Assembly (NCBI GenBank): GCA_022496205.1
Contig: WTXD01000005.1
Span: 124,001-188,000 of the forward strand
Length of the DNA: 64,000 nt
DNA from: Gloeopeniophorella convolvens
Taxonomy: Eukaryota > Basidiomycota > Agaricomycetes > Russulales
Reading direction: 5' to 3'
Both the position numbers and the translations under genes were made by a program. The first letter of the stretch is position 1, and each line of letters starts with the position of its first letter. Positions 34,422 to 44,386 of this stretch are shown here, piece after piece. The notes beneath the pieces were generated by a model that saw nothing but the letters and a program-made list of their open reading frames with translations, was not told where the DNA came from and did not search any database.

Positions 34422-35888
34422 CTACATGCGACGGGCCTCTAGCCTGGCTCGTCTGGTGATTATCCTAGCCTCGACTCTGTCTTTGATGCGATCCCATTCT
34501 GTGACGGAAGTTCAAAGGATGGGGTCCCCAACAGCAAGGACTGGTCGGCTCACCTTTGTCGGTGAGTTCTTTCTTGGAGCCTGCACCAGCGAAGTTGTGC
34601 ATCCCGACGTTGTGGATGTCGGAAAGAGTATATCCTGCGGCAAGGATGCGGACCTTCATACTGTGAATCGAGGTTGCGTCAACGCTGCCAAAAGTGTGCT
34701 AGCTACAGAAAGTGCTTACGCCTCACGTCTTTCATACATTTTCCGCATTTCAGAGTCGTCCACTTGCTTCTTCCAGCGTATGCACTCCTCGGCTTTCTGG
34801 AGTAAAGAGACATCTGTCAGGTAGCAGAAAATCGAGACAGAAATGCAACGCAACCTGTATCGTGGATGCCACCAAGGCGAGTCTCTCCGACACTCCGACC
34901 GGAAGGTTTCTAGCGCCTCTTGCGCACCTGACTTGCCCGATGCGACATCCTCCTCAAGCGCTGACAGCCTCCGGCTGACCTCGTGGATGTCTGTTTGCAG
35001 CCATCCCACTGAAAATAGCGGCCCGAGAGACGAAGAACGCATATCCGTCGGGATAAGCTCCAAGACTGACTTCTTCAGCTGCGGCATACTCTCTTGAAGC
35101 TCACGCGGTACAACAAATCTGCAAAGGACACTACAATTAGTTTGAACCTGGTGATCCCGTTGAGATCACATTACTGTTTCAGACTACAGCTGACGCAATA
35201 GCGGCGGAAGAACGTGAAGTTGATCATCAACACCTCGCGGTTTGAATGGCAAGCCTGCGCTCCAGGGTCATTCGTGGCAAGTAATGCAGAGAGGACGTGA
35301 GGTGGCGCTCACGGTGCAAATCCTGGGTCCAAACAGGAGGTGCGCCCACGCCGGCTCGGACAACCATTCCGGAGGGTCCGGCACAGACGCCACATCAACA
35401 TTACGCCGCGCCGCCATCCAAACCGACGTGGACCTGCGCAACATCAGAACCCCGCGCAAGTCCTTGCTCGTGCGCGCGAGGCTCAAAAGATCCGCAGGCT
35501 GCATTCCAGAGAATATCTAGCGGAGACAACGCGGGTGCGTCAGCAGAGCGTAGTGGTTGCAGGAACAGACAGACCTCAAAGAGGACGTCCAGAGGAAGCG
35601 TGAGCATATTCTTCAGAATGCCGCGAAGCCTGCGTCTGGGGGCACCCTTTCTCTTGGCTACCGGGGCCGTTGACGCTGAGATTCCCTTCGGAGGCGAAGC
35701 CCCGTTCACCTTACGACGCTTCGCGGAAAATGTTGTCACTTCAGGCAAGATCAGGATGCAGCACGGCCTGCAGAGCCAGAGAGAACCGTACCCCCGCTGT
35801 CATGCTCTTCATCCTCCTCCAAACCCTCTGTCAAGGATTTTCTCCGCTTTGGAAGGCTCCCGGAGTGCGAACGCGTCGTGACAGGCAT
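34422..35888 (-). CDS. F-box protein, tandem copy B (8-bp duplication in exon 5)
   Basis: Second copy, with start (MPVTTRSHSGSLPKRRKSLT), F-box (LTLPLDVLFEIFSGMQPADL), Cys region (ACHSNREV, FFRRYCVSCS) and end (EWDRIKDRVEARIITRRARL) all matching copy A. At about 34885-34900 an extra 8 bp (a near-tandem copy of tcggagtg) interrupts LETFRSERLALVASTIQ. After it the normal frame is lost if the next intron is removed. That intron is 58 nt, and 8 + 58 = 66, so leaving it in restores the frame without a stop: the frame runs open through the insertion and the intron into LLQKAEECIRWKKQVDD. The gene may thus make a protein with a changed segment, or may be starting to decay. Other introns look normal. 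Called as CDS with doubt. Confidence 0.6.
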
Positions 35889-36092
35889 CCTGTACCTCTC
35901 AGTGGAAAAGTGACAGAATTAAGAGAGGTGGCCGAATTTCGCGACGACCAAGTTCAATGATACTTGGTACACAACGGTAAGAAATTGCATGTGCAGCGGG
36001 CTTTTGGATTTGAGTGAGTTGAGTTTGAGAGCCAAAATGTGTCACGTGCTACATAATGCATAGCACGTGTCGTGCCTCCGGTGCGAGGATCT
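35889..36092. other. Promoter side of F-box copy B
   Basis: The upstream region of copy B. It is followed at 36093 by the inverted-repeat element. An imperfect CACGTG-like palindrome (cacgtgctacataatgcatagcacgtg) lies at about 36042-36069. No coding feature. Confidence 0.4.
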
Positions 36093-36384
36093 CACTGGGC
36101 CGATGCCAAACTCTTTGTCGGGAAAGAGCGTGGAAATGGTGAGAAAAGAGGATAACTATATCCAGGCTCTTACGACGGAAAGTAACCTAAATAAAGTTAA
36201 CTTCTTCCCTGAATTTCAGGGTATTTTGCGTGAATAGTTTAATTTTTGAGCCAAACACCGAGAAAACTCTGAGTAGAGTTGAATTATTTTCACACATATT
36301 TGAAATACAAGAGTGGATATAGTTATCCTCTTTTCTGACTATTTCCACGCTCTTCCCAACAAAGAGGTTGGCATCGGCCCAGTG
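36093..36384. mobile_element. MITE-like element with 71-bp terminal inverted repeats
   Basis: Left arm 36093-36164 and right arm 36314-36384 are inverted copies: both ends begin CACTGGGCCGATGCCAA read inward, and both inner ends read GAGGATAACTATATCCA. Over about 71 bp there are only around five substitutions and one 1-base gap. The 149-bp centre is AT-rich and has no open frame of note. No transposase is present, so it would be a non-autonomous element or a folded-back hairpin. I see no clear target-site duplication. The inverted repeat is certain; calling it mobile is inference. Confidence 0.65.
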
Positions 36385-38399
36385 CCTGACGCCAGTGCCG
36401 CCCGCGCTTTGAACGTTCTCGGATCCAACGTTTGAACGTTGAACTCTCGGGGATGTGAACTCACATCCCCGGTGCCAGCAAGCAACCACCGGACGCCACT
36501 GTCATGGTGCTGTCCCATGCCAGTATCCTTTGTTATGTATGGTTTCAACCACCGTCGGTAAGTACGTCCTCATCGTGCTTCTCTGTTATTTTAAGCTGAG
36601 TCTCCTCCCAACACTTTTCGACCGAGGGCGGCGTCATCTTCGCGTTCGGAAACTCGCCGTGCAGGCCACCTGCTCTCCAGTGTGCGGCACTATACCCTCG
36701 AACCGAGTCGCTGTCGTGCTCTTGCTCCCTCTATATCCTCCGTCTCTCCTCCACGTGTCTCAGTGCACGAGCAATCCGCAGGCAACGCGCTGCCTCTCGC
36801 ACCACGGAATTGCCGCGCTCGACAGAATACGGCCGGGTAAAGGCCTGCCATGTGCACACGACGCACGTTCTCAACCTTATCCCTGCGCAGCGGCCGCGTA
36901 CCCGCACCACGCTCCGCCCGCGTCCCACCGCCCATCCCGTGCGCTGTGCGTATCACAACCCAAGGTCGCAAGCATTCGCACACCCTACTCGTGCCCTATC
37001 CCTCCCGGTCTTACACCTATGTCACGTCACCACGCCCGCACCTCACCCATACTCCATCCGCGCACGCGTGCCCACGTCCGCGACCACCTCCTTACGCACA
37101 TAGGATGCATGCCCGCCCGCACGCTGCGATCGCGTCGTCGCGCCTGCGCGCGCCGTTCTTGCCCTCCACCATGCTCTGCTCCCCTGCGCGCCCCCGCGCC
37201 TCCCCGCGCCCGTGCCCATGCACCCGCCGACTCTGCGCACGCGCGATGCCCCACTGTTCAGTGCGCGCGGGCATGCAAGCACCCCGCCCCTCCCCGTGAT
37301 ACAAGGCCAGGGTCATGCCCAGTCCACTCCCGTGCCCTCTTGGGCGCTGCGCCCCACCACGTCACCGCGCATGCCCGCTGTCCCGGCGACCCGTGCTCTG
37401 ACGAGCACGGCCACGCTGGGGGTTGCGGCCCCACCGAGCAGCGGCGATTCGCGTCAGTGCACATCACTGCTGCGTCACCGCCGCCCCCATCGCTCTCCAT
37501 CGCTGGTCTCTTGGGGCCTCCGCTGTGTCTCGCTCCCGTTTCGGCGTGCCGCGGCGCCGGCGATGTCATCCATATCCGCCACCGTCTCGCCGCTGCCGCT
37601 CTCCTGCAGCCCACCCCTTCTTGCGCTAGTGCCGTACGACATGTGCTCCTGCGGATGAGTCCTCCAGGCTCTGATGCGTCGCCAGGCCGGCTCGCCCATG
37701 CGCTCCTTTGGATTAAATCCATCTAGATATCTTGCCCACGTCTTGCACGTCCACGTGAGCTCTCCCCTTGCGTTTGCAACACCGTTGTACCTATACTTGT
37801 TATAAAATGTCATGATTGGGCAAGCCTGGGCAAAGAGTGTTACAAGACGGTGATAAAGGTGGAAACAGGGTGGAAGACTTGGGTAAGCCAAAGGCCGTAA
37901 GATGGCTGTAAATCAACCTAGGCTTCCAGACACCCGCTGGCACAGGGCTCTCCATTGTTCCAGCAATATCTGGTTCTGGCCATGATGAAGTGCCACCGCC
38001 ACTTCCTATGAGTAGTGCCGTCGTCTAGCATCGAACGAGTATATATCGAGTGACTAACAGATATCGGAAAAATTAGAGCACGGACAAATGCGAGCGTCCC
38101 GCGAGAGAAGAGCGCAAGTTACTACCTTGAAGCCATGTCGATAAGCCCCAAACAAGCCAGAGGCCCTACACCGCTCGACGTCCCCTGATCTATTGTGAAG
38201 GTCCTGGCGACTGGCATCAATCCGGCATCCGATTGGAGCCCGAACCGAGGCCCGACTTTCAGACCTCGCGGACATCTAACTGAGGCGGAGGGAGTTTAGC
38301 AGTGTCTGAACGGTGTGGTCGGGGGTGTCGGGGTTTCTCTCCCGGCTAGCGCGGCCTCTCTGACGGCGTTTATGTAAGCGAACCCTGCAACGAAAGTGA
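36385..38399. other. C-rich low-complexity block and spacer
   Basis: From about 36850 to 37650 the plus strand is strongly C-rich and G-poor, full of CGC, CCC and CAC words. This opens long frames (for example 36455-37726, Pro/His/Arg/Ala-rich) on both strands at once, so frame length is not evidence of a gene. A minus-strand frame near 37475-37891 has a more ordered start (FYNKYRYNGVANARGELTW) but no family I know. The right end (37950-38130) resembles the 3' flank of F-box copy A. Confidence 0.5.
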
Positions 38400-39896
38400 G
38401 TCAGCGGATGAAGCCTCCAATGGCAAGAACAAGCAGGCCCACATCCGTCCATTCCCTGCCGGAGCTGTATCTTAGCCTCGACTCCAGCCAGGACTTTGTC
38501 TTTGATACGATCCCATTCTGCGATAGAAGTTCAGGGGATGGTGTCCGATCCAATGACAAGGACAGGTGGGCGCACCTTTGTCAGTGAGCTCTTTCATGGA
38601 GCGTGCACCAGGGAGGTTATCTATGGTGATTTTCTCGATGTCGGATAGAGTATATCCTGCGGCGAAGATGCGGGCCTTCATACTGCAAACCGAGGTCAAG
38701 TCAACGATGCAAGAGGTGTGTTGGTTGCAGAAAGCACTTACGCCTCAAACCTGTCACCACGCTTTGCTTGCACCTTCTGTCATTAATAGTGGGCCACGTC
38801 GTACTCCCAACGTTTGCACTCCTTGGCTTTCTGGAACGAAAGGCGCATACATCAGATAACAGAACATCAAGAAAGAAATGAAACTCGACCTGTGTCATGG
38901 ATGCCATTAAAGCAAGCCTCTCCGAACGGAAGGTTTCAATTGCCTCCTGTGCACCTGATTTGCCCGACGCGACATCCTCCTCAAGCGTTGACAGCTTCTG
39001 GCTGACCTCGTCAGGGTCTGTTTGCCGCCATCCTAGCGGTTGTTTGTTGCGATACGTCAGTCACGCATTTATATCGGTATAAGTTCCAAGATCGACTCCT
39101 CCAGCCCCTGTGGGAAGCTCTCGAGCTCAAGTGGTCCGATAAACCTGAAAACGACGCCTAATTAATTCGATCCGGTGACCCCGCTGTTATTGATTACCGT
39201 TTCAGACGACATCTAACGCAACAGCGGTGGAAGAACACGAAGTCGATATTCAACACGTAACGCGTTGAGTAACAGACCTGCACGCCAGGATCATTCATGG
39301 TAGAAGATGCGGAGAGGATGCGAGATGCTGCTCGCGGTGCAAGTCTTGGGTCCGAACAGGAGGTGCGCCCACGCCGGCTCGGACAACCATTCCGGAAGGT
39401 CCGGCACAGATGCCGCACTAAAATTACGACGCGCAGCCATCCAAACCGACATAGACTTGCGCGACATCAGAACCTGGCGCAAGTCCTTGCTTGTGCACGC
39501 AAGGCTCAAAAGATCAGCTGGCCGCATTTCCAATAATATCTGGAACGATGCGGGGGCGTCAACAGAGCACAGTAGCTCAGGTTGCACACTTACTGACCTC
39601 GAAGAGGACCTCCAGGGGCAGCGTAAGCATATTCTTCAGGCTCCCGCGAATCTTGCGTCTGGGGGCCCGGGGCACTGAGGCTGAGACAATCTTCGGAGGC
39701 GCAGCCCCGTTCACCTTTCGACGCTTCCTAGCAGAGGCTATCGCTGCAGGCAGAGTCAGGATGTAACACCACACGCAGAGCCAGCGAAAACCGTACTTCC
39801 GCCGTTGTGCCCCTCGTTTTCCTCCAGAGTCTCCGTTGGCAGAGACTTTCTCCGCTTTGGAAGGTGTCCGGACTGCGAGCGCGTCGTGATGGGTAT
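38400..39896 (-). pseudogene. F-box tandem copy C (pseudogene)
   Basis: Third copy, aligned exon by exon with A and B. The F-box still reads LTLPLEVLFEILLEMRPADL and LLSLACTSKDLRQVLMSRKS. Damage seen: the start codon is ATA (39896-39894) where A and B have ATG. The donor after the third exon is GC instead of GT (gcgagc against gtgagc, near 39331). In exon 5, IPTD has become IPI followed by TAA (about 39070-39081). The exon-6 part reads QKAKECKRWEYDVAHY and then stops. The His of the CH-SN region is replaced (VCYSTRY). The last exon begins EWDRIKDK as in the sisters but then diverges. With start, splice and reading frame all hit, it cannot make the family protein. Confidence 0.82.
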
Positions 39897-40577
39897 TCTG
39901 GATCTCTTGGTGGGCAATTTGCAGAAACAAGAGAGGTGGTTGAAGATGGTAGGCCAGGTTCAATTTCGGTACGTAACAACGGCCCCTTGGATTGGCCTCC
40001 TCGGCGCCGTTGCCAGCGCTGCAGCTAAGCGCCTTCAGGACAGCTCGTCGCTTGACGGGCACAGCCTCCTGTCGAGGAGGTCGAGAACCGTACAGAGGAA
40101 GCCGGGGCGAGGACCCGTGGCCGGCCAAGGCGGATAGCGTGTTCTGCTAAGTGAGGATGGCATGTTCGAAGATTGGGAAGATGAAGCAAAGATGAAGTAC
40201 TTCAATACATATGTTGTTTTGCGTCGATACAAAGCTGAGCTCTCGCCTGAGCTCTCGCGGTCATGCAACTTGCGTCTCCGTCAAGCCGGAACCAGCTGGT
40301 CGGAAAGCCGCGGAAACTGACGGGCAACCACGCGTGAAGCCACCGTCTGCATGGTGTGCCAACCCACACCCCGAGAACTTTCATGAATACCGTAAATTAA
40401 AAAGAATGAGTGTCTCACCGCCGCCATAAGGGCAGCCGCGCAATGATGATGTGTAAGTAAGTACATGTGCCATGATACGATAGACCGACTCTCGTGCTCT
40501 CCTGCTGTTGCATGCATGCTGGTATTGTACATGTACCCTGCGAACGACACCCCGACCCAGAAGCAACGCCGCCCCGC
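39897..40577. other. Intergenic
   Basis: Contains the former promoter side of F-box copy C and the 3' side of the next minus-strand gene. No gene recognised. Confidence 0.4.
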
Positions 40578-41620
40578 TCAGCGGCGCGCGACGCGCTTAC
40601 GCTCTCGCCCATCCTCTTCGACGTCCATCGCATCCTGGCCGGGGTGCGCGCCGCGCGTCGACCGCGTGCGCCGCCTGCTCGACCCGGCCGCAGCAACCCC
40701 GCTCGCGCCAGCAGGGGCAGCCGCGGGGTCATCTGCAAGGACCATCATGGCGTGTCGGCGTTTCGCGCCCGCAGACATGGCGAGGGGGATGGAGAGCGCT
40801 TCTGCGGACGCGGATGAGGCGGAGAGCGCAGGGAATGCGGTGAAGGTGAAAGGCGACTCGGGGGACGTGGGAAGTGGGTGGATGGTGGCCGGAGGCGTCG
40901 TGACGGCAGGGGCCGTCGAAGTCTCCTTCACTTGTAATGATGACGCAGATGCACGAGGCTTGATGGTGCGCGAGGGCGGCGCGGCTGCGGGCAGCGGGCG
41001 CGCGGCAGGGATGGGAGGTGAGGATGGTGTTGACGATGGGTGGGGCGCGATTGACTGCGATAGTTTCGAGGGCGCGAGGGGCACCTGGGGAAGACCGCGA
41101 GGTCAGAAAACAAAGACAGTGTGTGATGTGAAAGGGCTCGCTTGTTCTCTGGGCGGTTGCTGGGGTATGGCAGGCGCGCTATTCGCCCGCGCGATGCTGA
41201 CGCCGGCCTTGAGCTTGCCCGCCTGGCCCTCCTTCTTCGTGGCATTCTCCTCGTCCTCTTCAAGTTCCTCCTCCTCACGCGCGCGAACCGCTTCGAGGCG
41301 CGCCTCGACCCAGTCCATGACTCGCCCTATGGTAGGGGGTGTCTCCGAATCAGACACGACCTGCTGGATCATCTGAAGTAGGTCGGCGCATGCTGCAGCG
41401 TAACCAGAGTTGTATGAGCGCTTTGATGTCGTGCGCGAAGAGCGATAGAGGTTGGTTATACTGAGCGCGGCCGCTGCGACAGAGACGTCAATCTCCGCGC
41501 GACGGGTGATGAAAAACCAAGGTCGATACCTCTGAAGTTGTTGAGCAGCTCCTTCTCTGCGTTGGCGAGGTTTGAGTTGGGAAGAGAGCCTGCGAGTGCG
41601 TTGAGATTGAGGGACTCCAT
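40578..41620 (-). CDS. Conserved small protein, possibly DUF4588/TAPR1-like (UPF0488)
   Basis: Exons on the minus strand are 41620-41530, 41473-41118 and 41054-40578 (307 aa). The N-terminus (MESLNLNALAGSLPNSNLAN) leads to a helical core, AAALSITNLYRSSRTTSKRS, then YNSGYAAACADLLQMIQQVV and MDWVEARLEAVRAREEEE. The Tyr-x-x-Gly-Tyr-x-x-Ala-x-x-Asp-Leu pattern is like that of the TAPR1/C8orf33 group, which is why I propose it. The C-terminal half is Pro/Ser/Ala-rich and ends with a basic segment (RRRTRSTRG, GRERKRVARR) that could be a nuclear signal. The acceptor of intron 2 at 41055 is chosen because the nearer one would make a 33-nt intron. Family membership is tentative; the exon chain closes in frame. 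Confidence 0.62.
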
Positions 41621-42397
41621 GGGATGTCTTGGGGCAGTCGTCGTCGTTCAACAAAACCGTGACTGGCTTGCAAACTCGCTGCCCTTCCAGCCTAGTATGA
41701 CTAAGCATCACCGCATCCCGGTCCGGAATCCCAGCGCCCGGTCAATTCAATTCACCTCTTCAAGTCTGATCAGTGCGGCTCCGAACTCGTCTCCTGCCAC
41801 TTCAATTCTGGCATGTTCAGAATGTTCAGAAAGCCTCTCAGCCTTGATTACGGTGGCTCGCAGCTATATCTATGGAGTGTGGCTCTTGTGCATATTGTTA
41901 AAATCTGCAAAATCAGCTATTCAAACACACAACTTCGTCATCACACCGAGTTCCGCTGCGCTCGCCCCACATGCATCAACCCCGACATTTATAGATGCAT
42001 GATGATACCCGCCAAGTCTACGACTTTACGTGGCCACCACGTCATAGTAACCTGAACGGCGCATTGTACTTAATGCTTAATTCGAACGAGAGATTTTACG
42101 GGGCATTCTTTGAGACCAATAGATTCATCGGAGTAATAGATTCATCAGAGTAGTAGATTTGTTAGAGTAATAGGTCTGTTAGAGTAGTAGATTCGTTAGA
42201 GTAAAAGATATAATTTACAAACGTTTGAGGTTATGCTACACCATCTACCTGTAGAGCGATCTAAAAAGTGTTTCCGTAGTTTAGGGTTCGTCACCATTCG
42301 TTCATATGCGTTGAAGAAGGGGAAAAAATGCTGAAGAGAAATGCCAATGATGTCACTGCGAGTCGTTCAATGCTTTATGTGTCGTTATGCCTGCCGC
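41621..42397. other. Intergenic with an AT-rich tandem repeat
   Basis: No gene recognised. The right half is AT-rich and includes a 17-bp tandem repeat (separate entry). It lies between the promoter of the TAPR1-like gene and the 3' end of the first MFS gene. Confidence 0.45.
42119..42209. repeat. 17-bp tandem repeat, about five units
   Basis: Units of the form GAGTARTAGATTYRTYA repeat head to tail about five times with one or two changes each, ending GAGTAAAAGAT. The tract is noncoding and much more AT-rich than its surroundings. Confidence 0.8.
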
Positions 42398-44386
42398 CTA
42401 GACCGGCATCTCGTTGCTCTCGGCCGCGCGCTCCTCCTCGAGGAATTTTGCGACCTTGAGATCGATGCATGGCGCGAAGGAGCTCTTCGCGCGGATGCGA
42501 GACCCGTACTTGTAGAACAGGAATGGGATCGGTGCGAGCAGCAGCGCGATGCCGCCGAGCAACGTCGCAGCCCAGTTGATGCCCATGTTGGTAAACATCT
42601 GGGTGGTGAACAACGGGAACGCTGCGCCCGTCGCCGAACGGATGATCGTGTGGCCCGCGAGTGCCGACGCCGCGTACATCAGGTACGTATCCACGAGGTA
42701 GCTCTGAAACTCTCGGCGTCAGGAACGAAGGTAAGCATAGAGGAGAGGAGATATGCACGATGAATGAGATGAAGACGAGCGTGATTGAGAGGCCGATGAG
42801 GATCGTGCTCAGCCCGGGGATCCACCACGGTACGCTTGCGTAGTTGCCACTCCAGCCGAGCCAGAGGATGCCGATGACCAACACGGGACCGCCGACCATC
42901 GCAGAATAGAGACGCTCCTCGGCGGGCGGGAATCCACGCCATTCCTTGAGGAGGCGCGGATACGGGCGCAGGAACCAGAGGTTGACGAGGGTAGCAAGGA
43001 CAGAGCCGATGCCGATGCCAATGAAGACGAGGCCATCATTCGAGATGGAGAAGTGACGCGTGCGGATGAAGATGACGGGCAGCGCCTGGAACACTATGAA
43101 GCGAATGTCAACACCTGTGACGGTATCTAAAGTGAAATACGTACTTGCGTAGATGACACCGTAGGCAACAGAGAGGTAGATCGTCGCGAGGAGCAGAATT
43201 GGCTCAACCAGGAGCATCTTGAATGGGCGGAAGATCGTCCGTTCGAGGACCGCGCCCGGAGCCCAGCTGACTCGCTCACTCTCCGCGTAGAGGTCCTTGC
43301 TCTTCTCCGGGTTGGCCTTGCGCAGACGCCTCGCTTTCTGTGCAAGGAGCACTGGGGCGAAGGTCTCGGGAAGGCAGAACAGGCCGAGGAGCGTGCAAGA
43401 GCCGGCGAAGATCATCATAACCCAGAAGACCCAGCGCCAGCCGAGGGAGCTCGTGGTGATGCTATGGGCGGTAAATTAGCCATCTGCGAGCCAGGTGACA
43501 ACAATGCACTTACAAGCTACCAACTACGGGGCCAAGCACTGGGCCGAGGAAAACAGCAGATGCAAACACGCTGGTCGCGATGCCGCGATTGATAGGGTCC
43601 CAGATGTCAGCGATGACGCCCGTGCTGTTGGTGAGCGGCGCGACGGCAAAGAAGCCGGAGAGGAAGCGCGTGACAAGGAGCGTCGTCATATTGTTCGCGC
43701 GCGCTTGACCGATGTGGAAGATGGTGTAGAGCGCGAGGGTGCCAATGAAGATGGGGCGGCGGCCGATGAGCTCTGAGCCAGGGCCCCAGAAGGTGGGCCC
43801 AAGCATGTAGCCGACGAGGAAGAGTGTGAGAATGAGGTTGCCAACTTCGCGCCCGACGTGGAACTGGTTCGCAATAATAGGGATGGCGGAGGAAGGCGCA
43901 GATGAGGCGAAAGTGCTGTGAACAGCCTGGTCAGTCAACACTCGGATTATGCGAAAGCCGGGCGTACACATTGAGCGTCATCACTGTGCACACTATTGTG
44001 AGCCACCACTTGTACCAGAACGACCAGTTCTGTGGGTTCGCGGGGTCATCGGGTCCATCCCAGGTAACAAGGTTAGGGTCGGTGCTAGGCTTTGGAAGGA
44101 AGGGCAACGGCGCAGGCTTCTTCTGTGGCGAGCTCTTCAAGCCGTTGCCACCATAAGCTTCGAAGCGTGCTCCGGCTTTGTTAGTCTCTTCCTCGACCAG
44201 GTACTCGTCATTCTCTAGTATTGTGGGGTCGGAGAGTGACAAGCGGTCTCCGTAGGAGAGGGAGGAGGAGATGCAGGTGCGCCAGCGGAAGAGGATGCCA
44301 TGGTCATGTCGAGCGACTGGCTTGGGAGGGGCCTGTGACGCAACTGGTGGCCTTTTGAGAAGGCTATTTGTATCAAAGGCAGACAT
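42398..44386 (-). CDS. MFS transporter, DHA1 drug/polyamine type, paralog 1
   Basis: Exons on the minus strand are 44386-43968, 43915-43514, 43461-43145, 43093-42759 and 42703-42398 (592 aa, typical for this group). A 110-residue cytosolic N-terminus ends with TWDGPDDPANPQNWSFWYKW, the standard lead-in of fungal DHA1 carriers. Twelve membrane spans follow. The A motif region reads GPGSELIGRRPIFIG, and the conserved C-motif side reads SVFASAVFLGPVLGPVVGS. The central loop (RRLRKANPEKSKDLYAESER) and the ending (INWAATLLGGIALLLAPIPF, FYKYGSRIRAKSSFAPC) are those of Tpo/Flr-like antiporters. It should export small toxic compounds or polyamines with H+ at the plasma membrane. Substrate is not determined. 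It has a close paralog next door. Confidence 0.9.

Noticed and set aside
36455..37726. 423-codon plus-strand open frame
   Set aside because: The C-rich composition opens several frames on both strands at once; the product is low-complexity Pro/His/Arg/Ala with no domain and no intron signals typical of neighbours.
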